A stretch of DNA of 64,000 nucleotides from Salinigranum rubrum (GTDB taxonomy: Archaea; Halobacteriota; Halobacteria; Halobacteriales; Haloferacaceae), in assembly GCF_002906575.1 (NCBI RefSeq), contig NZ_CP026309.1, forward strand, positions 186,001 through 250,000. Direction: 5' to 3'. The translations under genes were made by a program, and so were the position numbers. The notes under the pieces were generated by a model. That model saw nothing but the letters and a program-made list of their open reading frames with translations, was not told the origin of the DNA and made no database searches. Shown here piece by piece: positions 26,848 to 36,089 of the stretch (its first letter is position 1; each line of letters begins with the position of its first letter).

Positions 26848-28426
26848 CTCCCCTCCTATCTCCCTCGATGGCACCTCGCTCACCGTCGACGAGGTGGCCG
26901 CCGTCGCGCGCGACGGGCGACGGGTCGCGGTCACCGAGTCGGCCCGCGAAGCGGTCCGTGCCGGCAGAGAGCGGGTCGAGAGCGTCCTCGACGCCGGCGA
27001 CGCCGTCTACGGCCTCAACACGGGCTTCGGCGACCTCGTCGACACCCGCATCCCGCCCGACGAAGTCGACGACCTCCAGACGAACTTGATTCGAAGCCAC
27101 GCCGCCGGCACCGGCCGCGACCTCTCCCGCGAAGAGGTACGCGCGCTCCTCGTCGTGAGGCTCAACACCCTCTTGCGCGGGTACTCCGGCGTCCGCGAGG
27201 TGGTCGTCGACCACCTGCTCACGCTCGTGAACCACGCGGTCCACCCGGTCGTTCGCTCCCGCGGGAGTCTCGGCGCGAGCGGCGACCTCGCCCCGCTCGC
27301 ACACCTCTCGCTCGTCCTGCTCGGCGAAGGTGAAGCCGACGTCGAGGGCGGCTCCGGCACCGAACGCGTCTCGGGCGCGGAGGCGCTCCGCCGCGTCGGC
27401 CTCGACCCGCTCACCCTCCGGGCGAAGGAGGGACTCGCGCTCATCAACGGAACGCAACTCACGACGGGCCTCGCGGCGCTCGCCGTCTTCGACGCCGAGC
27501 GTCTCCTTCGAGCGGCGGACGCGGCGGGCGCGCTCACCACCGAGGTGACGATGGGGTCGACGGCCGCCTGCGACCCGGCCATCCACGACCTCCGTCCCCA
27601 CCCTGGCCAGTCCGCGAGCGCGCGGAACGTCAAGCGCCTCACTCGGGACTCGGAAATCGTCGAGTCCCACCGCAACTGCGACCGCGTGCAGGACGCGTAC
27701 TCCATCCGGTGTCTTCCGCAGGTCCACGGGGCCGCGCGCGATGCGGTCTCACACCTCCGCGAGGCGGTCGCGGTCGAACTGAACGCCGTCACGGACAACC
27801 CCATCGTCTTCCCCCGAGAGGCGCTCGACGCGCGTGCTTCGGGAACCGACACGGCGGCGGTCGTCTCCGGCGGCAACTTCCACGGCGCGCCCCTCGCTCA
27901 CCGTCTCGACTCCCTCACGGCGGCGCTCACGGACCTCGCCGCCATCTCCGAGCGGCGGGTCGACAGGACGCTCAACCCCTCGGTACAGGAGTCACACCTC
28001 CCGCCGTTTCTCTCGCCCGACAGCGGGGTCCGCTCGGGCTACATGATCCCGCAGTACACCGCCGCCGCGCTCCTGGCCGAGTGTCGGTCGGAGGGCCGCC
28101 CGGCGACGGATTCGACGCCCGTCAGCGGCGGGCAGGAGGACCACGTCAGCATGAGCGCGACGTCGGCCCTGGCGACGAGACGAACGCTCGACCGGGCGCG
28201 TCGCGTGGTCAGTGTCGAACTGCTCTGTGCGGCACAGGCGGCCGAGTTCGTCGATGGGTTGAACCACGGCGTCGGGACCGGCGCCGTCTACGACGCCGTC
28301 CGCGCCGTGGTACCACCGCTCGACGAGGACCGACCCAGCCACGGCGACATCGACGCGCTCGCGGCGCTCGTCGGAGAGGGACGGCTGGACAGCGTGCTGT
28401 TCGACGTCGTCGACGACGTGGAGTGA
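26840..28426 (+). CDS. hutH: Histidine ammonia-lyase
   Basis: 528 residues. It removes ammonia from L-histidine to give urocanate, the first step of the pathway. The Ala-Ser-Gly that cyclises into the MIO cofactor is at residues 146-148 in RGSLGASGDLAPLAH. Other catalytic blocks are YGLNTGFGDL near 57, NGTQLTTGLAAL near 210, QDAYSIRCLPQVHGA near 290 and SGGNFHGAP near 345. GTG start at 26840 lies inside the end of hutI. That the first-step enzyme is encoded last is the arrangement UGIH; the order does not affect function. Confidence 0.96.
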   Translation: MTDSPPISLDGTSLTVDEVAAVARDGRRVAVTESAREAVRAGRERVESVLDAGDAVYGLNTGFGDLVDTRIPPDEVDDLQTNLIRSHAAGTGRDLSREEVRALLVVRLNTLLRGYSGVREVVVDHLLTLVNHAVHPVVRSRGSLGASGDLAPLAHLSLVLLGEGEADVEGGSGTERVSGAEALRRVGLDPLTLRAKEGLALINGTQLTTGLAALAVFDAERLLRAADAAGALTTEVTMGSTAACDPAIHDLRPHPGQSASARNVKRLTRDSEIVESHRNCDRVQDAYSIRCLPQVHGAARDAVSHLREAVAVELNAVTDNPIVFPREALDARASGTDTAAVVSGGNFHGAPLAHRLDSLTAALTDLAAISERRVDRTLNPSVQESHLPPFLSPDSGVRSGYMIPQYTAAALLAECRSEGRPATDSTPVSGGQEDHVSMSATSALATRRTLDRARRVVSVELLCAAQAAEFVDGLNHGVGTGAVYDAVRAVVPPLDEDRPSHGDIDALAALVGEGRLDSVLFDVVDDVE

Positions 28427-28487
28427 GACGTGGTACTCCGCTCTCGGCCGAGCGGACCTCCTGAGCCGCGGGAGACCCCACCGACGA

Positions 28488-29660
28488 TCACGTCTCGGTG
28501 AGTCCGGCGAGGGCGGCGACACCGACGACGGCCAGCACCCCGCCGAACCCGAACGCCGCGGTCCACGAGGCGACGTCGACGAGCCATCCGGCCACGACCG
28601 GCGCGGCGAGCGAGCCACCGATAGAGAGCGTCATCAGCACCGCGAGGCTCGTTCCGCCGGACGCCGGCGGCGACACCTCCTCGACGTAGACGTAGAAGAC
28701 GCCCGTCCCGAGTTGTGAGCCGACGCCCGCGAGCAACAGCGCCGCCGCGAGCCAGACCGCGGACGTCGCCACGGCCGCGGCGACCAGCGCCGGGACGACG
28801 ATCAGGAAGGCCGCGACGATGACCGGCCGACGGCGACCCCCGATGCGGTCGGAGAGCCACCCGCCGCCCGGTCGCGCGAGCAAGCCCATCGCGGGAACGA
28901 TGGCCGCGAGCGCTCCCGCCGTCCCGATGTCGACGCCGACGGCCTCGGTGGCGTACGTGGGCATCCACGAGTTGAAGAAGACGAACAGCGAGTACGCACA
29001 GAAACTGCTCGCCGCGATGGCCAGCACCTGTCGGTCTCTGAGCGCCGCCGCGAACCCCGACAGCGAGAGCGCCGACTCGTTTCGAACTGGCGCGTCGAGC
29101 GCCCAGGCGAAGGGGACCAGGCCGACGACGGTGACGACCGTGTAGACGGCGACGACGCCCCGCCAGCCGACGACGGCCTGAAGCGGCGGGCCGGCGACCT
29201 GTGCGAGCGTCACCCCGGCGGGCGCGCTCGTGACGAACAGGCTCGTCCCGATTGCCCTTCGGGCGGGTGGAAACGACTGCCCGACGATGTTGGCGTTCGC
29301 CGTCCAGAGGAACACCGCCGTGGCCCCGCCGACGAACCGCGTCGCCAGGAACGTCGGGTACGTCGGCGCGAACGGTCCTGCGACCGCGGCCGCGACGAAG
29401 ACGACGGCGCCGACGTACACGAGCCGTCGGTTGTCGTACCGGTCCATCAGGAGTCCGCTGGGGAGCTGAAACACCACCCAGCCGAGGAAGACGACGCTGA
29501 TCGACAGCCCGGCGGCGGGCTTGCCGATGCCGAACGCGTCGACGAAAAACGAGATGATGCTCGCCGGGGCGAAGGTGTACGCGTTGAACCCGGTCGAGAC
29601 GAGGAAACACCCCGCGAGCACCACCCACGGACGCCTCGCCGATGCCGACTCGGCAGTCAT
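28488..29660 (-). CDS. MFS transporter
   Basis: 390 residues with about 12 predicted helices in two halves. The MFS loop 2-3 signature appears as GLLMDRYDNRRLVYVG and the corresponding loop 8-9 as GWLSDRIGGRRRPVIV. The helix 5 region ITVSAPAGVTLAQVAGPPLQ is close to anion or drug-type symporters. Substrate cannot be inferred. It converges on the hut operon (62-base gap) and could export or import a metabolite of histidine breakdown, but this is only positional. Confidence 0.85.
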   Translation of the reverse strand: MTAESASARRPWVVLAGCFLVSTGFNAYTFAPASIISFFVDAFGIGKPAAGLSISVVFLGWVVFQLPSGLLMDRYDNRRLVYVGAVVFVAAAVAGPFAPTYPTFLATRFVGGATAVFLWTANANIVGQSFPPARRAIGTSLFVTSAPAGVTLAQVAGPPLQAVVGWRGVVAVYTVVTVVGLVPFAWALDAPVRNESALSLSGFAAALRDRQVLAIAASSFCAYSLFVFFNSWMPTYATEAVGVDIGTAGALAAIVPAMGLLARPGGGWLSDRIGGRRRPVIVAAFLIVVPALVAAAVATSAVWLAAALLLAGVGSQLGTGVFYVYVEEVSPPASGGTSLAVLMTLSIGGSLAAPVVAGWLVDVASWTAAFGFGGVLAVVGVAALAGLTET

Positions 29661-29777
29661 ACCCAGAGGTGCTTCAGGGGGTCGTAAAGCCCCGTTGGTT
29701 GCGGCCTCCCGTGCCGCCGAACCCGAGTCGAGCCGACGGGTGTTTCCCGACCCCGTCGCTGGCCTCCGCGCTCTCGC

Positions 29778-30890
29778 TCAGGCCGACTCCGACTCCGTCT
29801 CGCCGGCGTCGAACACGTCCGGATTCGCCGGCCCGTCGGCGTGGACGACCGCCAGTGCGCCCTTCCGGGCGACCCGCGAGAGCGCGTGGTCGACGAGCTT
29901 GTAGTCGCCCGGGACGGGCGTGTGCATCGTCACGACGGCCGCGCTCCCCGGGAGGACGGGCGTCGTCTGGACGTACCTGTCGGGTGTCGAGGCGAGCGCG
30001 CCCTGCCTGTACACCTCGTCCCACACGGAGCCGATGGCGTGGAAGCTCGAGAACTGGTTCGGCCCGCCGACGCCGTAGAAGATCCGGACGGTCTCGTCCG
30101 TCCGGATGTTCATCTCGTCGTACTTCTGCGGACCGATGGCGTACTTCTCGCCGTTCATCAGGACGTACGTCGGGTCCTCGGCCGCCATCCGGGCGAACGA
30201 GAAGCCGTGGTGGCCCTCCTCGCCGGTCTCTCCCTCGGTGTAGAGTTCGTGTTGACCGAGGTAGAATTCGTGGTCCACCTCGGGGAGCCCGCCCTCGGGT
30301 TCGACGAGGATGATCCCGAACATCCCCGCCGAGATGTGGTAGTCGACGTTCGCCACCGCACAGTGGTAGATGAACGCGCCGGGGTACGTCACCTGGAACG
30401 TCAGGCGTTTCTCCTCGCCGGGGGCGACCATCGTCGCCTCCGCACCGCCGCCGGGCCCGCGGCACGCGTGGAAGTCGACGTTGTGGACCATCGAGTTGTC
30501 CGGGTGGTTTCGGATGGTGAGGTCGACGGTGTCGCCCACGCGCGTCCGGATGAGTGGACCCGGCACCTGCCCGTCGAACGTCATGTAGTCGAACGTGACG
30601 CCCGGCTCCACCTCGGCGACGAGTTCCAGCGTCTCGAGTTCGACCGGCACCACGGCGGGTTCCGTCCGCGTGATGGGGGGCGGGAGGTCGCGCGGGTCCG
30701 CTGCGATCCGTTCGACGTCGACGGCTTTCGCCGCGTCCAGTTGCGCCGTCGGGGTCGTCGCCACCGCCCCCGCATCCACGTTCACGTTCGCGTCAGCGCG
30801 TGGCGCGCCGGCCACACAGCCGGCCAGTGCCGCCGCGCCGCCGAGTCCGGTCGCCTGTAACACCTGTCGTCGCGTCAGTTCGAGTGACAT
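29778..30890 (-). CDS. nirK: Copper-containing nitrite reductase
   Basis: 370 residues, two cupredoxin domains. It reduces nitrite to nitric oxide on the outer face of the membrane. A Tat-like start (TRRQVLQATG) and lipobox (LAGC, Cys 25) suggest a folded, lipid-anchored export. Type 1 copper ligands are His 136, Cys 177, His 185 and Met 190; type 2 ligands are His 141, His 176 and a later His in SSFHAIGSVW or YKLVDHAL. The catalytic Asp 139 is present in HNVDFH. ATG 30890 is chosen over TTG 30896; GGAGG lies upstream. No nor or nos genes are visible. TATA-like GAGCTATAG at 30920. Confidence 0.94.
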   Translation of the reverse strand: MSLELTRRQVLQATGLGGAAALAGCVAGAPRADANVNVDAGAVATTPTAQLDAAKAVDVERIAADPRDLPPPITRTEPAVVPVELETLELVAEVEPGVTFDYMTFDGQVPGPLIRTRVGDTVDLTIRNHPDNSMVHNVDFHACRGPGGGAEATMVAPGEEKRLTFQVTYPGAFIYHCAVANVDYHISAGMFGIILVEPEGGLPEVDHEFYLGQHELYTEGETGEEGHHGFSFARMAAEDPTYVLMNGEKYAIGPQKYDEMNIRTDETVRIFYGVGGPNQFSSFHAIGSVWDEVYRQGALASTPDRYVQTTPVLPGSAAVVTMHTPVPGDYKLVDHALSRVARKGALAVVHADGPANPDVFDAGETESESA

Positions 30891-30918
30891 GGTCAACAGG
30901 TGTTCCTCCGCGGAGGGT

Positions 30919-30929
30919 GGCTATAGCTC
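30919..30929 (-). promoter_or_regulatory. TATA-like box of nirK
   Basis: CGAGCTATAGC on the minus strand is about 35 bases before the ATG at 30890, followed by GCGGAGG that can serve as a ribosome binding site. Confidence 0.45.
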
Positions 30930-31061
30930 GTGAATTCGGTTCTCTCGCGGGGAGAAGACGAACGAACACGTTCGGAGTCCGACCGCCGATTCTCGGTCTC
31001 TGAGAGCGTCGTACCAGTCGCAGTATCGAAAATACCGGCGGTCGCGTGACCGTCGTGACGC

Positions 31062-31667
31062 CTACGCGGTCGGTGCGTCGGTGTCGAGTTCGCCCGTCTC
31101 GTCGAGGCTGCTCAGCGCCGTGATGGCCTCCTCGCGGTACCGGTCGACGGACGCGCCGTAGTGTTCTTTGGCCATCCGGGCGTACTGGTTACCCTCGTCG
31201 TCGAAGGTGCGGACGCGTTCGAGCGTTCGTTGGGCGGTCTCGACGACCCAGCGGTCCCGGGTCCCGGCGTCCACCTCGGTGATCGACTCGGGGCGGACGC
31301 TCACGATGACGCCGTCGCCGTCTTCGGGTTCGTACGTCCGCGGCTTGCCGACGATGGCCACGTACGAGGGCGCGTCGAGGTCACGGAGCGCCGAGGCGGC
31401 CTCGGGCTGGTACTGTCCGGCGTAGACGAAGAACGTCCCCGTCGGGTCGACGATGCGGCCGCGCCAGTACTCGGAGTCCTCGCCGATGTCCTCCTTCTCG
31501 GTTAGCGTCCCGACGAGGAACACCCGGTTGGCCTTCTCCCCCGAGGGGAGGAGCAGGTAGACGGGCGCGCGCTCGTCGTCGCTTTCGCTGAACGTGTAAC
31601 TGGCGTCGTTGAACTCGCTGGCGAAGACGCGGCGGGCGACTTCGCGGGTGGGGATGGACTGGCTCAT
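31062..31667 (-). CDS. RPA-associated protein (Rpap3-like)
   Basis: 201 residues. COG3390-type RPA-associated protein: an N-terminal OB-like fold (VYLLLPSGEKANRVFLVGTL, WRGRIVDPTGTFFVYAGQYQ) and a C-terminal helical region. In Haloferax volcanii such proteins pair one-to-one with an RPA encoded just upstream and take part in DNA repair. ATG 31667 is one base after the rpa stop, so the two genes are cotranscribed. Length fits the small class paired with the 311-residue RPA. Confidence 0.85.
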   Translation of the reverse strand: MSQSIPTREVARRVFASEFNDASYTFSESDDERAPVYLLLPSGEKANRVFLVGTLTEKEDIGEDSEYWRGRIVDPTGTFFVYAGQYQPEAASALRDLDAPSYVAIVGKPRTYEPEDGDGVIVSVRPESITEVDAGTRDRWVVETAQRTLERVRTFDDEGNQYARMAKEHYGASVDRYREEAITALSSLDETGELDTDAPTA

Positions 31668-31668
31668 T

Positions 31669-32604
31669 TCAGATCGACCTCGCGTCGGACAGCAGGGCAC
31701 TCGCATCCGCGGCCGCGGGCGCGGAGAGCTGTTCGAACTCGTCGACGAGCAGGTAGCGGCCGAACGTCGGGCCTCTCACTCGGTAGTACCGGCCGAGCAC
31801 GTCGGCGCGCATGTCCTCTGCGACGACCGTCGTGTCGAGGGCGTCCATCGCCCGCTGCTTCGCCTCGTCGAGGGTGACGCCGGTCAACTCCTCGGTGGTC
31901 TCGCGGCCGAAGATGACCTCGTGGACCTCGGCGCCGTCGTCGAGGACGCCCTTGATGCGGAGGTCGAACTCGCCCTCGACGTTGCCGTGTTCGGAACAGC
32001 GGCCGTTCTGCAGCACCCGAGTACAGTCCTCTTCCGGGCAGCGCTTGATGAGCCCGGACCCGGACTGGATGTCGACCAGCGCGCCCTCGGCCTCGCTCGA
32101 ATCGTCACCGACCTCGACCTCCTCGTCGAGTTCGGTGATGGTCGTCGTCCGGTTGAGTTTGACCGAGAAGTTCCCCTGGTACTCGTCGGTGACGACGTTC
32201 GAGAGCTTGTACGACTTCCCCTCCTCCAACTCGGGCAGGTCCGACGTGGTGAAGGCGACGAACTTCATCGTCCCGGACTCGTCGCCCACCAGCCCCACCT
32301 GCGAGATGGCGTCGCTACGGGGTTCCCAGAGGTCGACGAGTTTGACCGTGACGTCGACCCACTGCTCGTCCGCGTCGATGTCGCCGAGCGTCACTTCCTG
32401 GGAGCCGCCGCGCCCCAGGTCGTCACGCTCCATGCCGGCCTCGTCGAGGTAGCTGTTGGTGACACTCCGACGCGCCTCGTCCACCGGGACACGGTACTCA
32501 TTGACGAGGTTGTCGAGGCGCTCTTCGACCTCGTCGACCGTCAGGTCGAGGTGGTCGGAAAACTGCGATACGATCTCTTCCGCGTGGGTACGCAAATCGC
32601 TCAT
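31669..32604 (-). CDS. Replication protein A, single-stranded DNA-binding protein (Rpa3-like)
   Basis: 311 residues, the size of H. volcanii Rpa3 as I recall it. After an N-terminal helical region there are two OB-fold segments (LVDLWEP...AISQVGLVGDESGTMKFVAFT; residues about 85-150) and a zinc finger CPEEDC-x8-C-SE-H at residues 189-206. It protects single-stranded DNA in replication and repair. ATG 32604 has a strong Shine-Dalgarno GGAGG ten bases upstream and a TATAAAA-like promoter near 32664. The paired associated-protein gene follows directly. Confidence 0.9.
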   Translation of the reverse strand: MSDLRTHAEEIVSQFSDHLDLTVDEVEERLDNLVNEYRVPVDEARRSVTNSYLDEAGMERDDLGRGGSQEVTLGDIDADEQWVDVTVKLVDLWEPRSDAISQVGLVGDESGTMKFVAFTTSDLPELEEGKSYKLSNVVTDEYQGNFSVKLNRTTTITELDEEVEVGDDSSEAEGALVDIQSGSGLIKRCPEEDCTRVLQNGRCSEHGNVEGEFDLRIKGVLDDGAEVHEVIFGRETTEELTGVTLDEAKQRAMDALDTTVVAEDMRADVLGRYYRVRGPTFGRYLLVDEFEQLSAPAAADASALLSDARSI

Positions 32605-32614
32605 GGTTGACTCG

Positions 32615-32672
32615 CCTCCGCTTCGTTTTCAATGGGAGGCGTACGTCGGTTGGTGCCCGATAGTATAAAAAC
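32615..32672 (-). promoter_or_regulatory. Promoter and ribosome binding site of the rpa operon
   Basis: Minus-strand GTTTTTATACT at 32662-32672 is a good TATA box; GGAGG at 32615-32619 pairs with the 16S 3' end. Unusually for this window, the gene has a leader with a clear ribosome binding site. Confidence 0.55.
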
Positions 32673-32718
32673 TGTCGTGAGGGGAGTGAAAGTGAAAAAA
32701 CGGGTGACGGGAGCGAAC

Positions 32719-33564
32719 TCAGTCGCCGAGAACGAGCTCTGCGACCACCGGACAGTGGTCCGACGGCGGCCGCCCGTCCCAGTGGTCGGCGAGGACGGCG
32801 TGCTGTCGCACGGCGACGTTGCCGGCGACGAACACGTGGTCGATTTTCTTACTGGGCTCTCCCGAGAACCGCTCGAACGTCGCCGTCGGCCCGTGGTGAG
32901 GGTGTTCAGAGACGTCCATCGCGTCGGCGAGCACTGGTCCCGCCGTGTCGTCGCCTCCCGCCGCGTCCCCGTCCCCGCCCGTCCCCGTGAGTATCCGGTG
33001 TGGTTTCGACCCGGGCGTGCAGTTGAAGTCGCCGAGCACCACGACCGGTACCTGGAGGTCGGACGCGTCGCTCCCGCCGCCGAGTTCCCCGACCAGTCGG
33101 CGGAGCTGTCGGGCGCTCCGCACCCGTGCCCGCTCGCTCTCGTGGTCGAAGTGGGTGTTGCAGACGACGAGCGGGCGCCCGTCGACCGCGAGTCGTGCCC
33201 ACGTCACGAGCCGTGGTTTGCTCGCGGTCGGGTAGGAACTCCCCGCGCGGTCCGGCGTCTCCGAGAGCCAGACGGTGCCGTGTCGCTCGCGTTCGACCCG
33301 CGCGCTCTGCCACCCGAGCGGACAGTGTTCGCCCTCCGAGCCGCCGTCGACCCGCCCCGCGCCCTCCCACGCGTACTCGGGGAGTCGCTCGCGGAGGTAC
33401 GCGTACTGGTGTTCGAGCGGCTCTTGGAGGCCGACGACGGCCGGCGCGTGAAAGCGGACGACGCTCGCGACCCGCGCCCGGCGGTGCTCCCACGCGTTCT
33501 CGCCGTCCGCGGCGGTGTCGTAGCGGACGTTGAACGTCATCACCCGACACCGGACGCTTGCCAT
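32719..33564 (-). CDS. Endonuclease/exonuclease/phosphatase family protein
   Basis: 281 residues of the EEP fold. Motifs are VMTFNVRYDTAADGE (first metal-binding Asn), VVGLQEPLEHQ (catalytic Glu), VVCNTHFDHES (His), VVLGDFNCTPGSKPH (Asp/Asn) and SDHCPVVAEL (terminal Asp-His). All catalytic positions are present. Substrate may be a sugar phosphate, phosphodiester or DNA. ATG 33564 is preferred to the longer frame. It lies near the rpa operon on the same strand but 115 bases upstream with its own control. Confidence 0.88.
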   Translation of the reverse strand: MASVRCRVMTFNVRYDTAADGENAWEHRRARVASVVRFHAPAVVGLQEPLEHQYAYLRERLPEYAWEGAGRVDGGSEGEHCPLGWQSARVERERHGTVWLSETPDRAGSSYPTASKPRLVTWARLAVDGRPLVVCNTHFDHESERARVRSARQLRRLVGELGGGSDASDLQVPVVVLGDFNCTPGSKPHRILTGTGGDGDAAGGDDTAGPVLADAMDVSEHPHHGPTATFERFSGEPSKKIDHVFVAGNVAVRQHAVLADHWDGRPPSDHCPVVAELVLGD

Positions 33565-33711
33565 ACCTCGGCATCGAGAGCGGACCACTTGAAACGCACT
33601 CTTCGCCCGCCGTACGGTGGACGACCGTCGGTCGTGTGTCCGTCGTGTCCGACTCGAAAAAGTAGAACCGAGTCGAGTGAGTGCCCGTCACTCTCGGTCT
33701 GTCGAAGTCGT

Positions 33712-34551
33712 CTACGCCGTCGAGTCCGCTTCGGTCAGTGTCAGGGCGTACGACCCAGTCGTCTGCTCGATTCCGTTCACCCTGAGGTAGTAGGTCCCGT
33801 CTCTCGGCACCGTCGCCGAGAGTTCGCCGGACGACGTACCGTCGATGCGCTTCGATTCGATCTGCTGTCGGTTCGGACCGAAGAGCGTCACGAAGACGAC
33901 GCCGTCGAAGTCATACTCGTACGTGGCCGTCATCACGCTTCCGGCGGTGAGTTCGGCGCTGAAGACGTCGACGTCGCCCTGTCCGAGCGTGGCCTCTGTC
34001 GTGACTCCGGGGCTGAGCGCCGTGGCGTGGGCGAAGTTGTCACCTTCCTCGTCGGTTGGTTCTTCGGGTTTTTCGGGTTTCTCTGGCTCCTCCGGCTTTT
34101 CGGGTTTCTCCGGTCCTTCTGGTGGTTCAGGCTTTTCGGGTTCTTCGGGGTTCTCTGGCTGCTCGGGCTTCTCGGGTTCTTCGGGTTTCTCTGGCTCCTC
34201 CGGCTTTTCGGGCTTTTCCGGTTTCTCGGGTTTCTCGGGTTTCTCTGGCTGCTTGGGTTCTTCGGGCGTTTCGGGTTTCTCCGGTCCTCTTGGCGGTTCA
34301 GGTTTTTCGGGTTCTTCGGGGCTCTCTGGCTTCTCTGGCTTCTCTGGTTTCACGAGAAGACCAGTCTGTCCCTGGCCCTGTCCGTAACTGACACTCTCGT
34401 CGGATACTCTATTATTCTCGAAATAATTATTATCTATTTCTTGATAGTCTGCTACAGCGGTTCCAGCTGGAACGCTGATAGCTATTACAAACGCCACTAT
34501 CACGATACTGATACGGCGACAGACGCCGAATAACGCGGAATTACGTCGCAT
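33712..34551 (-). CDS. Secreted protein with Pro-Glu-Lys repeat and PPC-type domain
   Basis: 279 residues. A signal peptide (IVIVAFVIAISVPAGTAVA) is followed by a short Tyr/Asn-rich region, then about 100 residues made almost only of P, E, K with tripeptide units such as EKP and EEP (34062-34352 in DNA). The last 110 residues (DNFAHATALSPGVTTEATLG ... GTYYLRVNGIEQTTGSYALTL) match a bacterial pre-peptidase C-terminal (PPC) domain. The repeat is probably an extended wall- or polymer-spanning spacer. Substrate unknown. Promoter region (34560-34640) is markedly AT-rich. Confidence 0.82.
   Translation of the reverse strand: MRRNSALFGVCRRISIVIVAFVIAISVPAGTAVADYQEIDNNYFENNRVSDESVSYGQGQGQTGLLVKPEKPEKPESPEEPEKPEPPRGPEKPETPEEPKQPEKPEKPEKPEKPEKPEEPEKPEEPEKPEQPENPEEPEKPEPPEGPEKPEKPEEPEKPEKPEEPTDEEGDNFAHATALSPGVTTEATLGQGDVDVFSAELTAGSVMTATYEYDFDGVVFVTLFGPNRQQIESKRIDGTSSGELSATVPRDGTYYLRVNGIEQTTGSYALTLTEADSTA
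34062..34352. repeat. Low-complexity repeat encoding Pro-Glu-Lys triplets
   Basis: Plus-strand units such as ttcgggtttctctggctcct recur at multiples of nine bases, coding P-E-K/E triplets on the minus strand. Slippage here could change the length of the spacer. Confidence 0.75.
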
Positions 34552-34701
34552 GACTCTCTGTGCCTCAAGAGGGTGCCACGCAACACCCGAGCATGAGGTA
34601 TCCCTCTAGATACTGGGGGTTAAAATATCGATTCTAATACTAGATTCGGACTGGCCGGTCGCTAACGTCAAAACCGTTCCCCGACAACACTCCGTTCAGA
34701 G

Positions 34702-34998
34702 ATGAACGACTCTGGCCGTGACGACCGGTTCGAGCGGTTCGTCCGTACGACGTTCCGCCGGGCCGGCCGACGCTACGCCGAGGCGAAGCGCGCCTACCAG
34801 GAGGGCCACGACTGGTCGACGACGTTCGGCCTCCCGACCGACGACGAGGGTCGCGCCCGCCTCGTCTGCCGTCGCCACGCCGAACGCCGGGCCGTCCGCG
34901 TCGACCGCGAGGGCCGTCCCGCCTGTTTCGAGCCCGAGCATCCCGACTGTGAGGGCTGTGCCGAGGACGTCCGCGAGGGGGTCGTCGAGACGTGGTGA
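34702..34998 (+). CDS. Small conserved haloarchaeal protein with Cys-rich end
   Basis: 98 residues. A basic, Arg-rich first half (TFRRAGRRYAEAKRAYQEGH) is followed by CRRHAERRAVRVD and a Cys cluster CFEPEHPDCEGCAED near 75-90 that could bind zinc. I know it only as a conserved haloarchaeal type without known function. Its last four bases (GTGA) overlap the guanylyltransferase start, so the pair is translationally coupled and may share a role in surface sugar metabolism. Confidence 0.75.
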   Translation: MNDSGRDDRFERFVRTTFRRAGRRYAEAKRAYQEGHDWSTTFGLPTDDEGRARLVCRRHAERRAVRVDREGRPACFEPEHPDCEGCAEDVREGVVETW

Positions 34999-36089
34999 CG
35001 ACCGTCGCGCTCGTCCTCGCGGGCGGGACGGGGTCGCGCCTCTACCCCGCGTCGCGGTCGACCCGGCCGAAGCAGTTCCTCCCGCTCCTGGGAGAGACCA
35101 CGCTCCTCGAACGCACCGTCGACCGGGCCTCGTTCGCCGACCACGTCGTCGTGAGCACTCGCCCGGAACTCGAAGCCGACGTCCGCGCGCTGGCCCCCGA
35201 CGCGGAGGTGGTCGTCGAACCCGCGGGCAAGGACACCGGGCCCGCGCTCGCGTACGCGACACACCGCATCGGCGAACTCCATGGCACAGACGCCGTCGTG
35301 GTCGTCCTGCCCAGCGACCACACCGTCGGCGACGACGCGGCGTTCGGGGAGACGCTCGAACGCGGCGCGCGGGTCGCCCACCAGACCGGTCGACTGGTCG
35401 CGTTCGGCGTCGACCCGACCCGTCCGGAGACGGGGTACGGCTACATCGAACCCGGCTCCGACCACGGGGCGTTCTTCGACCTCGACGCGTTCCACGAGAA
35501 ACCCGACGCCGAGACGGCCGAGCGCTACATCGACTCCGGCTACCTGTGGAACGCCGGTATGTTCGCGTGGGGGGTCGAACCGTTCCGCGCGGCGGCGCTG
35601 GACTCCCCGCTCGCGCCGCTGGTGCGCGCGCTCGACGACGGGCACGTCGAACGGGGGTTCGAGGCGGTCGAAGAGACCAGCGTCGACTACGCGGTGATGG
35701 AGCGCGTTACCGACGCGGCGGTCGTTCCGCTCGACGTGCGGTGGGACGACCTCGGGTCGTGGGACGCGCTGGCCCGCCTGCTCTCGGGGGACGACGAGGG
35801 GAACGTCGTCCACGCGGGCGACGGAGTCGGCTCGGCGGGGGGCGACGCCGAGCGCCCAAGTCAGAGCGAGGACGCCGCCACCGATGACGGCGACGACTTC
35901 GACGAGCGCGCCCTGTTCGTCGACAGCGCCGACAACGTGGTCGTCTCCGACGGCCCGCACGTCTCGCTCGCCGGGGTCGACGGCCTCGCCGTCGTCGCGT
36001 GGGACGACCGGGTTCTCGTCGTGCCGAAGGCGGAGGCGCAGCGGGTCAGAGACGTCGTCTCGCTCCTGAAAGAACAGGGGACGTTCTGA
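34995..36089 (+). CDS. Mannose-1-phosphate guanylyltransferase
   Basis: 364 residues. Nucleotidyltransferase signature LVLAGGTGSRLYPASRSTRPKQF with the LAGG-GTRL-x(n)-PKQ pattern near the N-terminus, and VVLPSDHTV, GYGYIEPG, FHEKPDAETAERYIDSGYLWNAG, which match ManC-type enzymes that make GDP-mannose from mannose-1-phosphate and GTP. GDP-mannose feeds glycosylation of S-layer or lipids. An acidic insert (EDAATDDGDDFDE) near 285-305 is haloarchaeal. Start GTG 34995 overlaps the preceding gene. Nucleotide specificity for GTP is inferred from the family, not seen. Confidence 0.9.
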   Translation: MTTVALVLAGGTGSRLYPASRSTRPKQFLPLLGETTLLERTVDRASFADHVVVSTRPELEADVRALAPDAEVVVEPAGKDTGPALAYATHRIGELHGTDAVVVVLPSDHTVGDDAAFGETLERGARVAHQTGRLVAFGVDPTRPETGYGYIEPGSDHGAFFDLDAFHEKPDAETAERYIDSGYLWNAGMFAWGVEPFRAAALDSPLAPLVRALDDGHVERGFEAVEETSVDYAVMERVTDAAVVPLDVRWDDLGSWDALARLLSGDDEGNVVHAGDGVGSAGGDAERPSQSEDAATDDGDDFDERALFVDSADNVVVSDGPHVSLAGVDGLAVVAWDDRVLVVPKAEAQRVRDVVSLLKEQGTF

